Assembly: GCF_033096445.1 (NCBI RefSeq)
Contig: NZ_AP028155.1
Location: 2,485,880 to 2,549,879, forward strand
Reading direction: 5' to 3'
DNA length: 64,000 nt
DNA from: Butyricimonas faecihominis
GTDB lineage: Bacteria; Bacteroidota; Bacteroidia; Bacteroidales; Marinifilaceae
The first letter of the stretch is position 1, and every line of letters begins with the position of its first letter. Positions 49,301 to 57,890 of the stretch are shown here, piece after piece. Both the position numbers and the translations under genes were made by a program. Under the pieces are notes generated by a model. It searched no databases. It had not been told where the DNA came from and saw only the letters and a program-made list of their open reading frames with translations.

Positions 49301-49944
49301 TAACCCGTCACCACCACTTCCTCCATATCGTGGGAATCATCCTGCAACACCACGTGCAGCATCTTCTGCCCCGTCCACTTTACCTCCCGGCTTTTCATCC
49401 CGATGAACGAAAACAGAAGTGTCAGGGAATCCTGTTTCACGGTTGTCAGTGAAAACTCCCCCTTCGAATCCGTCGCCACCCCAATCGTCGTTCCCTTGAT
49501 CAAAACGGTCACTCCCGGCAACGGTTGCTCCCTCTCGTCCTTCACGACACCCTTGATCACCACCTCTTCCGGTCCTTTTTGTTGTTGCACTTTTGTCAAC
49601 ACGATCACGCCATTATCATACAGACACTTAATTCCCTTCCCCGCAAAAACCTCGTCCAACAAATCCATCACCTGCCGATCTTTAACACGCACGTCAAAAC
49701 GAGGAATAGCCTCCACGTACTCACTCTTGTACATAAAACGAATACCCGTTTGCTCCTTAATCTCCCGAAGAAACTCCTCCACGTTACAATTTTTCATGTC
49801 CACGCTGACCACCTGATTCTGGGCAACCACGTCCCCCCGAACCTGTACCAGCAACACGAACATTAGAAAACACATCATTTTCATCACTCTAAAGATTTTT
49901 TGAGCCGAGCGTAAATTTCCTTTACATTCTCCACTTTTTTTCAT
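46375..49944 (-). CDS. SusC/RagA family TonB-linked importer of locus D, with STN domain
   Basis: This 1189-residue protein has a signal peptide (core about 22-41), an STN domain (about 45-118), a carboxypeptidase-regulatory-like domain (about 132-215), the TonB-box-like MEEVVVTGYQ, a plug with KDASATAIYGVKAANG, and a barrel ending in YSFGINVSF. It is of the same longer type as the SusC proteins of loci B and E. The STN domain links it to the FecR gene 83 bases upstream. The gap carries a predicted antisense RNA. Confidence 0.95.
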   Translation of the reverse strand: MKKSGECKGNLRSAQKIFRVMKMMCFLMFVLLVQVRGDVVAQNQVVSVDMKNCNVEEFLREIKEQTGIRFMYKSEYVEAIPRFDVRVKDRQVMDLLDEVFAGKGIKCLYDNGVIVLTKVQQQKGPEEVVIKGVVKDEREQPLPGVTVLIKGTTIGVATDSKGEFSLTTVKQDSLTLLFSFIGMKSREVKWTGQKMLHVVLQDDSHDMEEVVVTGYQTISRRESASAISTVKAKDIMVQGVGSIDQMLQGRIPGMMVLNTSGEPSATPKIRIRGNATINGNKSPVWVVDGVILEQDVPFTASDINSEDAEYLIGNAIAGLNPQDIETITVLKDASATAIYGVKAANGVIVITTKKGVVGRPVISYNGNLTLNTRPSYKNYHRMNSRERVLFSRQLVESNMNFGRVPTGETYEAAYEQLMSKQISQAEFEQKVETLQRRNTDWFDLLFRSDVTHTHALNVSGGTEAVKYYVSEGYSNIEGAARGSDSEKFSALAKVDVEYNEYLGFTAKIDYATTSNTGYSSVVNPFDYAYSTTRTMPAYNEDGSYYMSYRAAGITGRDYIGYNILKELKNTGKSSKMDDFNALLALRLKLWKGLKYEGTFSWHTGNTNTRDWATAQSYKVTEIRGYEYGAYTEYDSEFSDSKLPYGGMLTQGSTRKSGYTLRNMLSYSHLFGVHDVSVAAGTEARRNEYKGVSTTGYGWVPEFGEMFSPVETPSYISTYGGNKPMNTNSFTQVASFFGIASYCYDNRYVFNANIRSDGSNKFGSDPKYRWLPTYSFAVKWIASNESFLENAKWINNLSFRGSYGIQGNIHESATPYLIVTVGDRDRVTGLPVSKISRLPNPDLRWEKTKSWNAAVDFALFDGRVKGGFDIYRKNTSDLIMSKQVAASTGQNVLYYNAGKMVNKGFEGFVNLDLVNNRDWDWRFGFNFGRNVNEITLANRDDLSMATVVDQMLAGTLAVEGQPIGSMYAYRFAGLNQDNGYPLFYAKNEQKVHRASRQDLELVHCGSIFPKLSGGFDTQVTFKKVLSLSLNFAYSMGSVSRLPKFYDSSTVDPLTNLSDEWLKCWKQAGDNTIYPVPYNSTDMNNYLGTETGSVYDISEGISGYSNPYRLYNDSDIRVAKADFLKLKMVALSYSVPQNVLDFLHVSSMLVRFQVMNLFTIADKKWKGLDPETNGANIPALPTYSFGINVSF

Positions 49945-50035
49945 AACTTTGTCGATAATAGATTATTATTAGCCAGAGCCAACTGGCGTTCACTACAAGA
50001 CGGAAAGACCTGCCAGTTTTTCCGTTTTTATTTTA
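49944..50035 (+). ncRNA. Predicted antisense RNA over the SusC leader, locus D
   Basis: TAACTTTG (49944-49951) opposite SusC overlaps the SusC start. ACGGAAA (50000-50006) pairs with TTTCCGT (50019-50025), followed by TTTTATTTT across the FecR stop. A competing stem AACTGGC/GCCAGTT (49981-49987/50012-50018) cannot form at the same time without a pseudoknot. The predicted length is about 75 bases. Confidence 0.58.
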
Positions 50036-51182
50036 TGCTCACTACAATCGTTTTATTTTTCACGCTAAAATGCGCCCCCGTGCTTATCTTCAGGAAATGC
50101 AGGAACTCTTCCACCTCGCCATACCGCTTCATATCACCGGACAAGCGGATTTCCTTCAATTCTTCATCGGCATACACCACATCGCAATCATACCATAAAA
50201 CCAATTTGTTCATCACGTCCTCCAGCCGATCATCGCTAAAAACAAAATCCCCGTTCGTCCAATCGATATACTTCCTGATGTCAACCTCTTTCACCACGAT
50301 CCCGCTCGTCTCCACGTCGCAAACGGCCAGTTGATTCGGTTTCAACATCACTTGGCTGGTTCCATTTTCCACGCCCACTCGTCCCTTTACCAGCACAGAC
50401 TCCACGACCTTCTCCTTCCGGGAATTCACGTTGAATTCCGTCCCGACTGCCGCCACTTCCACCCCGTTCGCCTCCACGACAAACGGGTGGTCCGCATCCG
50501 CTTGCACCTTGAAATAAGCCTCTCCCTTCAACCGCACCACTCTCTTCTTCCCCACAAAACGCACCGGATAGACCAGCTCGCTCTCGGAATTCACCCACAC
50601 CTCGGACCCGTCTGCCAACACGATCCGGTACTCTCCCCCTCGATTCACCACCAGCTTGTTATACACCACGTCCCCTGTCTCTTCCGCAGTCACCGAATCC
50701 CGGTAAGCCACCATCCCTTCCTGTTCCACGTCAATAGCAACCGCCTGTTGCTCCCGCAACGACTTCCGTTCCTTTCCCAACTCCACCACGTCCCCCGTCG
50801 AAAGAAACAACCGTGCCTTGGAAGAACCGTGATGGATCACCCCGCTTTCTGCCAATGGCATATTCCTCACCTCTCCTGTCCACCAGTAATACCCGCCCCC
50901 GGCCAAGAGCAAAACACTCACGCAAGCGGCAACTGCCACGGCTCGCCGGAACATCGCCCTCTTCCTTGCCATCTGCCGGAAACGTCGTTCGCCTTTCCGG
51001 CTAACCAACCTTTCCCGCATCACCCAGCGCTGACGCAAAAACTCTCGTTGCAAATCCTCGAAATACCGGCGATTCTCCTCCTTCTCACCCAACCAACTTT
51101 CCACTTCCCGCACCTCCTCCGAAGAGAGTGATTCTCCCTGCCAGTATTCAAGTAATCGTATATCCCGTTCTTCTTGATTCAT
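50028..51182 (-). CDS. FecR-family anti-sigma factor of locus D
   Basis: This 384-residue protein has a charged cytoplasmic N-terminus, one membrane helix (about 80-100), a FecR domain (about 180-285, with GEYRIVLADGSEVWVNSES) and a C-terminal DUF4974 domain (about 312-384). It controls the sigma factor upstream in response to the locus D SusC. The 476-base gap to the sigma gene is several times longer than in loci A and C, so it may have its own promoter or the gap may hold an inserted element. Confidence 0.93.
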   Translation of the reverse strand: MNQEERDIRLLEYWQGESLSSEEVREVESWLGEKEENRRYFEDLQREFLRQRWVMRERLVSRKGERRFRQMARKRAMFRRAVAVAACVSVLLLAGGGYYWWTGEVRNMPLAESGVIHHGSSKARLFLSTGDVVELGKERKSLREQQAVAIDVEQEGMVAYRDSVTAEETGDVVYNKLVVNRGGEYRIVLADGSEVWVNSESELVYPVRFVGKKRVVRLKGEAYFKVQADADHPFVVEANGVEVAAVGTEFNVNSRKEKVVESVLVKGRVGVENGTSQVMLKPNQLAVCDVETSGIVVKEVDIRKYIDWTNGDFVFSDDRLEDVMNKLVLWYDCDVVYADEELKEIRLSGDMKRYGEVEEFLHFLKISTGAHFSVKNKTIVVSIK

Positions 51183-51658
51183 ATTATTCTACTCAATATT
51201 CATATATAATAGACATCAACAAGCAAAACGGTTGACAAGAAAATGAAAATATTTTCAAAAATTATCGTGATGATTGATTTTTCTCCTCCTAGAGAGCATA
51301 TTAAAGATACAACTAAAATCGCTACCTTTACGAACACCCTTATTAGCAAGTAGCCCAAGTAAGCTGGAATTTGTCCCTATAAAATAAAAATTTCAATAAA
51401 ACACCTAACAGTTAGAACTATTATTCTGTGATCAAACTATTATAATAGACTTATCCAATCATTAACAATTACTATTATAACCTAATATTTTATCATTTCA
51501 ATAGGACAGGAATAGGGCCGGAATGGGAGCGGAATGGGAGCGGCTCACAATATGATAACAACATCATAGCATTTTAGTAACACTATTTTACATTTATTCA
51601 AACAAACCTTTTGTCAAACATTCCTAGATCAGAACGCTTACCACCATCTTCTCGGAAC
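51183..51658. other. Long AT-rich spacer between the locus D sigma and FecR genes
   Basis: No gene is supported here. The visible features are three copies of ACTATTAT between about 51417 and 51480 and a G-rich tandem repeat (51509-51541). No clear TTTG/TAnnTTTG promoter for FecR was found. In loci A and C the equivalent gap is only about 90-110 bases. Confidence 0.5.
51509..51541. repeat. 11-bp G-rich tandem repeat
   Basis: GGAATAGGGCC (51509-51519) and two copies of GGAATGGGAGC (51520-51530, 51531-51541) follow without gaps. The GGG runs recur every 11 bases, about one helical turn. Confidence 0.65.
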
Positions 51659-52273
51659 CTAAAGTTTCGGGGATTTATGACAAGATTTTCCAAACAATCG
51701 AGACCTTCTATGATCTTCCCCGTAAACAAGCACGTACAACAAAAAAGCCGTATCAGAAACAATCCCCCTCAACGTCTTCAGACTACGCACCAATAACGTT
51801 TTTACCGTGGCCACCGAAATTCCCAGTAATTCCGCCACCTCGGCATATTTCATATTTTTCAAATGCACGCATTCCAACACCTCCCGGCTTCTAGGCGGTA
51901 ACACGTCAAGCGCTTTCAGCACCTGATCTATCATGTCTTCGTGCGTCACCTCCTCATCCTCCCACACCCTTTCCACAACCGATATATCCGGAATCCGCCG
52001 CATCCGACTCTGATCCTTCACCTTTCGGATAGCCATATTCCGCACGGAAACATACAAATACGACCGAACCCGTTCCCCCTCCAGATTCTCATTCAACTTC
52101 TTCTCCCACAACCGCACGAAAAAGTCCTGCACTAAATCTTCCGCCTCCCCCATATCATTCAATATCGTATCAGCCCACAAAACCAATTCATCGTAAAAAC
52201 GATCGTACAACTCATCCACAGAGAAAACCTTCCCTCCAGAAAAATGAATCGTATGTCCCTGTTTCCCTCGCAC
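51659..52273 (-). CDS. ECF RNA polymerase sigma factor of locus D
   Basis: This 204-residue ECF sigma factor has region 2 (about 22-95, with AEDLVQDFFVRLWEKK) and region 4 (about 130-180, helix-turn-helix around YAEVAELLGISVATVKTLL), plus an unusual basic C-terminal tail of about 20 residues. The first 15 residues are not conserved, so a later start is possible. A promoter with both boxes lies upstream. It would activate locus D. Confidence 0.93.
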   Translation of the reverse strand: MRGKQGHTIHFSGGKVFSVDELYDRFYDELVLWADTILNDMGEAEDLVQDFFVRLWEKKLNENLEGERVRSYLYVSVRNMAIRKVKDQSRMRRIPDISVVERVWEDEEVTHEDMIDQVLKALDVLPPRSREVLECVHLKNMKYAEVAELLGISVATVKTLLVRSLKTLRGIVSDTAFLLYVLVYGEDHRRSRLFGKSCHKSPKL

Positions 52274-52305
52274 GTATTGAGTATTATTGCTTTTTTATCT
52301 AAACT

Positions 52306-52337
52306 CAAAAATAGACAAGATTTCTTCATTTTCCAAA
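52306..52337 (-). promoter_or_regulatory. Promoter of the locus D sigma gene
   Basis: On the minus strand TTTG (52334-52337), 20 bases, then TATTTTTG (52306-52313) fit the Bacteroidota consensus and spacing. Confidence 0.65.
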
Positions 52338-52401
52338 AGGCCGATCACTTTTCCTGAAAAACAGAGCTAAATCATATTTCCATCCGGTCTCATTAATCCA
52401 A

Positions 52402-52432
52402 AAAGGCAACCCTCACATGGAAGATTGCCTTT
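52402..52432 (-). terminator. Intrinsic terminator of locus E
   Basis: Read on the minus strand, AAAGGCAA pairs with TTGCCTTT (52425-52432 with 52402-52409) around a 15-base loop and continues into TT. It lies 19 bases after the last gene of locus E. Confidence 0.7.
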
Positions 52433-52450
52433 ATTAACGATTTCAAATCA

Positions 52451-53728
52451 TTACTTTTTCAGTAACTGTTCCTTGATGATTTGCTCGTGTTTTTCTGGTT
52501 GCGCACCCACATCAATAATAGGCTTTCCACCAACAGGAATAAAAAATAAGGTAGGCAAAGCGACCACGTTAAACATCGTGCAAAGTTCTTTTTCCTTGTC
52601 TGCATTCACTTTCAAGAACAAAACCTGATCCTTGTACTTTTCTGCCATCTTTTCCAATTCCGGGATCAGACGCATACAAGGCCCACACCATGTCGCCCAA
52701 AAATCAATGACCACGGGTTTATCTCCCTTGAACACGAACTCTTTATCTTTACGATAATCGTAAATATGCTCCAGAAAATATTCACGGGTAATCGGGTTTA
52801 ATTTTCCGGGGACAATTTGCGTTGCAATATCTTCAATCACGTCATCCTTCACTTCCGCCAAATCAAAAGACTGGAAATAAATCTTCTGTTTCTGGTAATC
52901 GATAGAGATAATTCCTCTCTTTAAAATTTCAGTTCCTAACACAGAACGTGCCAAATTCTTATTCTCCGTCACCACAACATCAGTTAAATGCTCCTTCACA
53001 AAATCACAAGTACCAACAATTTTAGTTTCAGAAGTTTTTTCCGTTTCCTTATATCCATTCGTGATGAAAGCCTCTCCACCCCTATTCCCAGAAAGTTTGG
53101 CATAATCATCCGCTTTCATGGCAATCATCCCGTCATACCAAGTATCAAACAATACCGGATAAGCAACTCCATCAAGTATCACTTGGCAAACTACCGGTAA
53201 TCCCGGTAGGGGATTCGCCAAATCTGCACGATGGTCCAGTTTCATATACGAGGGCCGATAAGGTTTAGAAGTTGTTATTTTCTTACGTTGTGCATCAATC
53301 GTCAAGACCACGTTCTGGAACAACGTACTTCCTATAATTCCTGCCACCCCCAATTTCCGTAAATAAGGTTCGTCTTCTAGAACGAAAGCTGAAATACCAT
53401 TACCGAACACGTTGTTTCCAAAAGCGATCGAATTAATGGACACGATGCCAGTTGTCGCCACCTGTTTGTACAAAAAATTGGTATAGGGTAAACGACCTGC
53501 CACATTCGTGTCAATATGGAATTTTTCCACGTATTCCGGTAATATTGCCGTATGTCCAGCCAAATCCAACACAAACGGAGCAACTTCCCCGTTCACGATC
53601 ACATCCAGAATGATTTTCCCATCTACCTCCCGGTAATCTTTTACCTCTGTAGCCGAGTTCTTTGTTTGAGCAAACGTAATCATCGAAATGAACATCAACC
53701 CCAAGAATATAATTAATTTATGATTCAT
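52451..53728 (-). CDS. Retropepsin-like protein fused to a thioredoxin domain, locus E
   Basis: This 425-residue protein has a signal peptide (to about 20), two retropepsin-like lobes and a C-terminal thioredoxin domain (about 337-425) with WATWCGPC (Cys348 and Cys351) and ALPTLFF. The catalytic-loop positions read DLAGHT (Asp55) and DTWYDG (Asp195) rather than DTG. The same altered motifs in the locus B paralogue show that the change is conserved, not recent decay. It is the last gene of locus E, five bases after a PDZ retropepsin-like gene that keeps both DTG motifs. The truncated copy at 19777-20040 is its near relative. Confidence 0.88.
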   Translation of the reverse strand: MNHKLIIFLGLMFISMITFAQTKNSATEVKDYREVDGKIILDVIVNGEVAPFVLDLAGHTAILPEYVEKFHIDTNVAGRLPYTNFLYKQVATTGIVSINSIAFGNNVFGNGISAFVLEDEPYLRKLGVAGIIGSTLFQNVVLTIDAQRKKITTSKPYRPSYMKLDHRADLANPLPGLPVVCQVILDGVAYPVLFDTWYDGMIAMKADDYAKLSGNRGGEAFITNGYKETEKTSETKIVGTCDFVKEHLTDVVVTENKNLARSVLGTEILKRGIISIDYQKQKIYFQSFDLAEVKDDVIEDIATQIVPGKLNPITREYFLEHIYDYRKDKEFVFKGDKPVVIDFWATWCGPCMRLIPELEKMAEKYKDQVLFLKVNADKEKELCTMFNVVALPTLFFIPVGGKPIIDVGAQPEKHEQIIKEQLLKK

Positions 53729-53733
53729 ATCTT

Positions 53734-54903
53734 CTAAAATTTAGTAATTTTCACCTTTTTCTCTTTCCCGTCTTTCAAAACAACGATCTCCGTCGAATTT
53801 CCCTCTACAGCATTCAACAACGCATCCACCTCTAATTGACTTTGTCCCAATTCAGATAAATCTTTACCATTAATCCGAATCACTTGATCACCCAACGCGA
53901 CCTCATCTTTCAAACTATCCCACACTAACGTAACCTCAAAATGTCCTTTCACGGGCAAAATACCCACATTCCACAATTCTTGCTTTCCCTGTCCATCTTC
54001 AACACGATCCTCGTAAGGGAAAAAATAAAAACGCCCGCGAATGTAATCAATCACCACCTTACCGTATTTCAGCATATCTACCCCCATAATAGAACTTCCG
54101 CTCCGAGTAGTAACACTTTCAAAATTCGTGAACTTTTTTCCCAAGAAATTAACCTCGTCAAAACGTACCTTGACGATCTCCTTCGCATTGTCCATATTCA
54201 GCCCTCCGATACCCAGTGCATTTATCCCAAATGCCTTCTCCAATGAATGAGTACTCTTCATTTCTTTCAATGCCTCGTAATCATTGTAAAACAAATGCAA
54301 TAAACCGTCTGCCCCCGTGTCAAACATTACAGGCTTTTTTACTCCTCCAAAATCAACGTCCACAAACGGTTGAGGGACACCGCCAACCATAGGCACGCCC
54401 TCCGTAATTTTCAAACCTGAAGGACGATAAGGGTAATTTATAATCATAATTTGCTCACAGGCATCAAAAGTAAGTACTGCCTGCCCGAAAGCATCACTAC
54501 CTAATAACCCAACTACTCCCAATTCTTTAAAAAAGCCATTCTGAGGAAATATCAGACTTTTTATTTCAGCTAATTTATAATTCGGACTCAGCTGTACATT
54601 GGACAAAATAGCTTCCTGATAAGAAACACGATTACCGTTCATGTCACTCACGCCAAGGTCCCCTCCTGCCGCAACAGCTTTCATTTCAACGGCCGCTTCC
54701 CGTATCGTCCCGGTCGTTCCTCCCGTATCCACGATATACTTCACCGTCACGCCATTTACCGTAACAGGAATAATAATTTTATCGTGGATAAACTCATAAT
54801 GAATCGTGTCACATATTCGTCGAGAAACCGCCTGTTGAGCAACTCCCCGCACGAATAATGACATCATCATCACGCACACGAATAATATTTTTAACTTTAC
54901 CAT
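53734..54903 (-). CDS. Retropepsin-like aspartic protease with PDZ domain (first copy)
   Basis: This 389-residue protein has a signal peptide (to about 23), two retropepsin-like lobes with intact catalytic loops VDTGGTT (Asp59) and FDTGADG (Asp195), and a C-terminal PDZ domain (about 315-389, with LGDQVIRINGKDLSEL). The two-lobe layout in one chain would give an active site without dimerisation. It lies three bases after its paralogue and five before the thioredoxin fusion. It may trim imported or surface-bound peptides; the catalytic call is from motifs only. Confidence 0.87.
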   Translation of the reverse strand: MVKLKILFVCVMMMSLFVRGVAQQAVSRRICDTIHYEFIHDKIIIPVTVNGVTVKYIVDTGGTTGTIREAAVEMKAVAAGGDLGVSDMNGNRVSYQEAILSNVQLSPNYKLAEIKSLIFPQNGFFKELGVVGLLGSDAFGQAVLTFDACEQIMIINYPYRPSGLKITEGVPMVGGVPQPFVDVDFGGVKKPVMFDTGADGLLHLFYNDYEALKEMKSTHSLEKAFGINALGIGGLNMDNAKEIVKVRFDEVNFLGKKFTNFESVTTRSGSSIMGVDMLKYGKVVIDYIRGRFYFFPYEDRVEDGQGKQELWNVGILPVKGHFEVTLVWDSLKDEVALGDQVIRINGKDLSELGQSQLEVDALLNAVEGNSTEIVVLKDGKEKKVKITKF

Positions 54904-54906
54904 AAA

Positions 54907-56040
54907 TTACTTCTTTTCGTACACGATAGTCTTCTCGCCATTTTTGGTCTGAACAGTCAATTTAACCTTTTTCTTCGCCTTCAATTCCGGGATTCCATTA
55001 ATGATACTCTCGCAAAAATCATACGTACTAACCGGCTGACCATCGATTTTAGTCACCTTATCCCCAACTTCTACTTCTCCTTTCATGGCATCCCACACGG
55101 TTGCAACCACCAAGACTCCATCTTTCACACGTAAGGCCACGTTATAGTGCTTGCTCTTCAAATCATTCTCCGCCTTGTAAGCCTCGAAGTAGAAACGAGA
55201 ACGGGCATAATCCAATGTCACTTTACCATAATCCAATAATTTCACTCCCAACAACGTCAACGGTGGCGTGGCTGTCTCCGAACTTACATTCAAAAAACGA
55301 GTACCGCCTATAGAAAGTTCCGGGAATTGTACCCGGTAAAAAGAAGCCGCAGATGACTCCCCGGCAACCCCGATTGACGCCCCCCCGAATCCTTCGGCCA
55401 ATACCGTAAAAGCGCCTACAGATTTCAAAGTCTCAAAATCCGTACTTTTTAAAGAGAAGAAACCGGGAAATCCCGTATCAAACAAACAGTTGATACTATT
55501 TCCTCTTCCGGCTTGCAAAGCAACCACCGGCATCCCCTTTTTCACAAAACCAAGCATTTTTCTTAAAGAGATCGTCGGAGCCTGTTCTCCATTCGAAATG
55601 GTGATCGTCTTCGCTTTACCATCAAGCTCCACGATCATTCCTTTCAGTATATCGCTACCGATCAACCCGTCCGTTTGAAAACAAGCAAACGGAGAAGGAG
55701 TTGGTAATTTAATGGCCGGAACATGCATGAAATGATACATTTTATCCGGGAAAAGCAAACTTTCAATTTCTACACGAGGATAGGCAAGTTTTTTACTATT
55801 CACATCCGTCACCACCAAAGAATCTGTTAATGGCAATCCCAACTCCTCACAAATCTCCCCAGACAACGCAGTCTGCCCGCCCGTGTCAAAAATAAACGAA
55901 CGGGGAGTTCCGTTCATGATCATCTCCACGATCATCTTTCCCCCCACCAAACGGTAAGGTAACACAGTTTTACGTGGCTGGGCAATCCCGGGGATTGCCA
56001 GCACACACAATAACAATGAAATCAATATTCTCTGTTTCAT
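54907..56040 (-). CDS. Retropepsin-like aspartic protease with PDZ domain (second copy)
   Basis: This 377-residue protein has a signal peptide (to about 20, GIAQ), two retropepsin-like lobes with FDTGGQT (Asp52) and FDTGFPG (Asp188), and a C-terminal PDZ domain (about 300-377, with VGDKVTKIDGQPVSTY). Both catalytic Asp loops look intact. It is paralogous to the next gene and probably arose by tandem duplication. It follows the subtilisin-like gene by 19 bases. Substrates are unknown. Confidence 0.87.
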   Translation of the reverse strand: MKQRILISLLLCVLAIPGIAQPRKTVLPYRLVGGKMIVEMIMNGTPRSFIFDTGGQTALSGEICEELGLPLTDSLVVTDVNSKKLAYPRVEIESLLFPDKMYHFMHVPAIKLPTPSPFACFQTDGLIGSDILKGMIVELDGKAKTITISNGEQAPTISLRKMLGFVKKGMPVVALQAGRGNSINCLFDTGFPGFFSLKSTDFETLKSVGAFTVLAEGFGGASIGVAGESSAASFYRVQFPELSIGGTRFLNVSSETATPPLTLLGVKLLDYGKVTLDYARSRFYFEAYKAENDLKSKHYNVALRVKDGVLVVATVWDAMKGEVEVGDKVTKIDGQPVSTYDFCESIINGIPELKAKKKVKLTVQTKNGEKTIVYEKK

Positions 56041-56059
56041 CTTGATTCCTCCATCAAAA

Positions 56060-57763
56060 TTATTTCGTTAACTTATCTGCCGCCATGATAGCTTGATAAG
56101 CATTTAAAATTCCCCCGGATAAACACAGATCTTCAAAAAGGAATAGATCTTGTGTCTGTTTATTATTCACAATAATCCCTTTCTCCACTTCTACGCCCTT
56201 GCGAGAGGTTACTGTTTTCAATAAGATATTACGTATTTGGGAACCAGTCAAGTTCGGGTAATAAGCTTTAACTAAAGCTGCAACTCCGGCAACCGTAGCC
56301 GACGATAACCCCGCACCACTTCCTGTTTGATAAGTATCTCCCATATATGAAGAATAGATGTCCATACCCGGAGCGAACAAATCCAACTCTTTTGCCCCGT
56401 AATTTGAATTCAAAGAAGGATTTCCATTTTTATCCGATGAAGCCACAACCATTAAATTAGTCAATTCTTTCTCTCCATCCATCCAGCGATTCGGGAAAAA
56501 AGTTTGTTTTGACAAGTCTCGTGATAATTCCCAAACCGGAACAATTACCAATACACCTTTACTTTCGGCATAACGCAACGCCTCGGCCACCCATTGTCCT
56601 TGTCCTTCAGGATATAACGTATTTTGCTGAGGCAACACAATTACATCCGCCTTATGATCAACAGCATAACGAATGGCCAATGCCATATCCTTCATATAAG
56701 GCTCCCCGCGGGAAGCACTCACTCGTAAACACATGATTTCCGCCTGATCCATAATTCCATTCCCTCCTAAATCATTATCTCTTTTACCACCGATCACCCC
56801 GGCTTGCATGGTACCCATTCCGGCTTCAGATGTCAACAGGACATTATTTCCATATTTGTTATCATTTATATCCATATAATCATCCCCGACAATATCAGCA
56901 CGTCCATCACTCCCATATCCTTTTAGTGTTCTTTCGTAATCCTTTTGGGATTCCGCCACTATTTTATTAACAAAATTCTTATACACGAAATCCAAACTAG
57001 GAGTTTTGTAAATATTAAAGCCCATGGCAATCATGGTAAAAGCCCGATCACGCAAAGGATCAGCTGGAGCTTTAGGATCATAACAAGTTGCAAATTCCGT
57101 TGCCGTAAGCTCTTTTCCCGGGTATTTTTTCTCCAGTTCCTCTTTAAATATCTGACCATATTCCTGATAAGTATAGGCGGCTTGCGACCCCAAGTAATAT
57201 CTACCAATTTCCGATTCCGGAACCACGTGGCTCATAAAATAAGTATATTCCGCTAAATTTTCAGGAGGAGCAACTTTTGTTCTTTTTCCATCTATAATTT
57301 TAAAATACTCACCCTCTCTACCTTGAAGATAATCACCATATTTTTCTTTCAAACGTAAGAATTCACGATCCCCTTCCTGCATCAATTTTTCCATCACTTG
57401 CCCGTCCTTACCTCCTAAAAAGTTCCAACCATTAATGTCGTCCACCAACCCGTTTTTATCATCATCTTTCCCGTTCGCCTTCTCTTTCTTGTTAAACCAA
57501 ATCGCTTGTTTCAAATCTTCGTGTTCCACATCCAATCCTGTTCCGATTAAAGCGACTACCGGCCTTTTCTTTACTTTTTTACCTTTCAAAAACTCATAAG
57601 CTTTATTCACTTCTGCCCCATATACTCCATCCTTATCAAAAGAACAGTTATACCAATCCAAATCCGACTGTTTCTTAGCCGTTTGATCATCCTGATTGAC
57701 AAGTTGTGCATTTAATATACCCACATACAAGCACATTAAAAATAAAAGAGAATATCTTTTCAT
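56060..57763 (-). CDS. Subtilisin-like (S8) protein without catalytic residues
   Basis: This 567-residue protein has a signal peptide (to about 19) and follows a Bacteroidota S8 subfamily with a long insert between the Asp and His motifs (about 85-305, starting with NGKDDDKNGLVDDINGWNF). The usual VIDTGID reads LIGTGLD (Gly74 for Asp), HGTH reads MGTM (Met316 for His), the oxyanion AAGNDG reads VPVWEL (around Trp411), and GTSMAAP reads GAGLSSA (Gly485 for Ser). The fold elements around them are kept, including VAGVAALVKAYYP. It is thus a likely pseudoprotease. It starts 127 bases after the TlpA gene. Confidence 0.88.
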   Translation of the reverse strand: MKRYSLLFLMCLYVGILNAQLVNQDDQTAKKQSDLDWYNCSFDKDGVYGAEVNKAYEFLKGKKVKKRPVVALIGTGLDVEHEDLKQAIWFNKKEKANGKDDDKNGLVDDINGWNFLGGKDGQVMEKLMQEGDREFLRLKEKYGDYLQGREGEYFKIIDGKRTKVAPPENLAEYTYFMSHVVPESEIGRYYLGSQAAYTYQEYGQIFKEELEKKYPGKELTATEFATCYDPKAPADPLRDRAFTMIAMGFNIYKTPSLDFVYKNFVNKIVAESQKDYERTLKGYGSDGRADIVGDDYMDINDNKYGNNVLLTSEAGMGTMQAGVIGGKRDNDLGGNGIMDQAEIMCLRVSASRGEPYMKDMALAIRYAVDHKADVIVLPQQNTLYPEGQGQWVAEALRYAESKGVLVIVPVWELSRDLSKQTFFPNRWMDGEKELTNLMVVASSDKNGNPSLNSNYGAKELDLFAPGMDIYSSYMGDTYQTGSGAGLSSATVAGVAALVKAYYPNLTGSQIRNILLKTVTSRKGVEVEKGIIVNNKQTQDLFLFEDLCLSGGILNAYQAIMAADKLTK

Positions 57764-57890
57764 TACTACAGAATTTATTATATTATACGATACAAAACTT
57801 CAAACATCCAAAAAATCATCTAGTCGATTTTTTAATTCACCATTTTGCAGTAAATCAAAAAACGCTAACTCAAAAAATATAAAATCAAAA

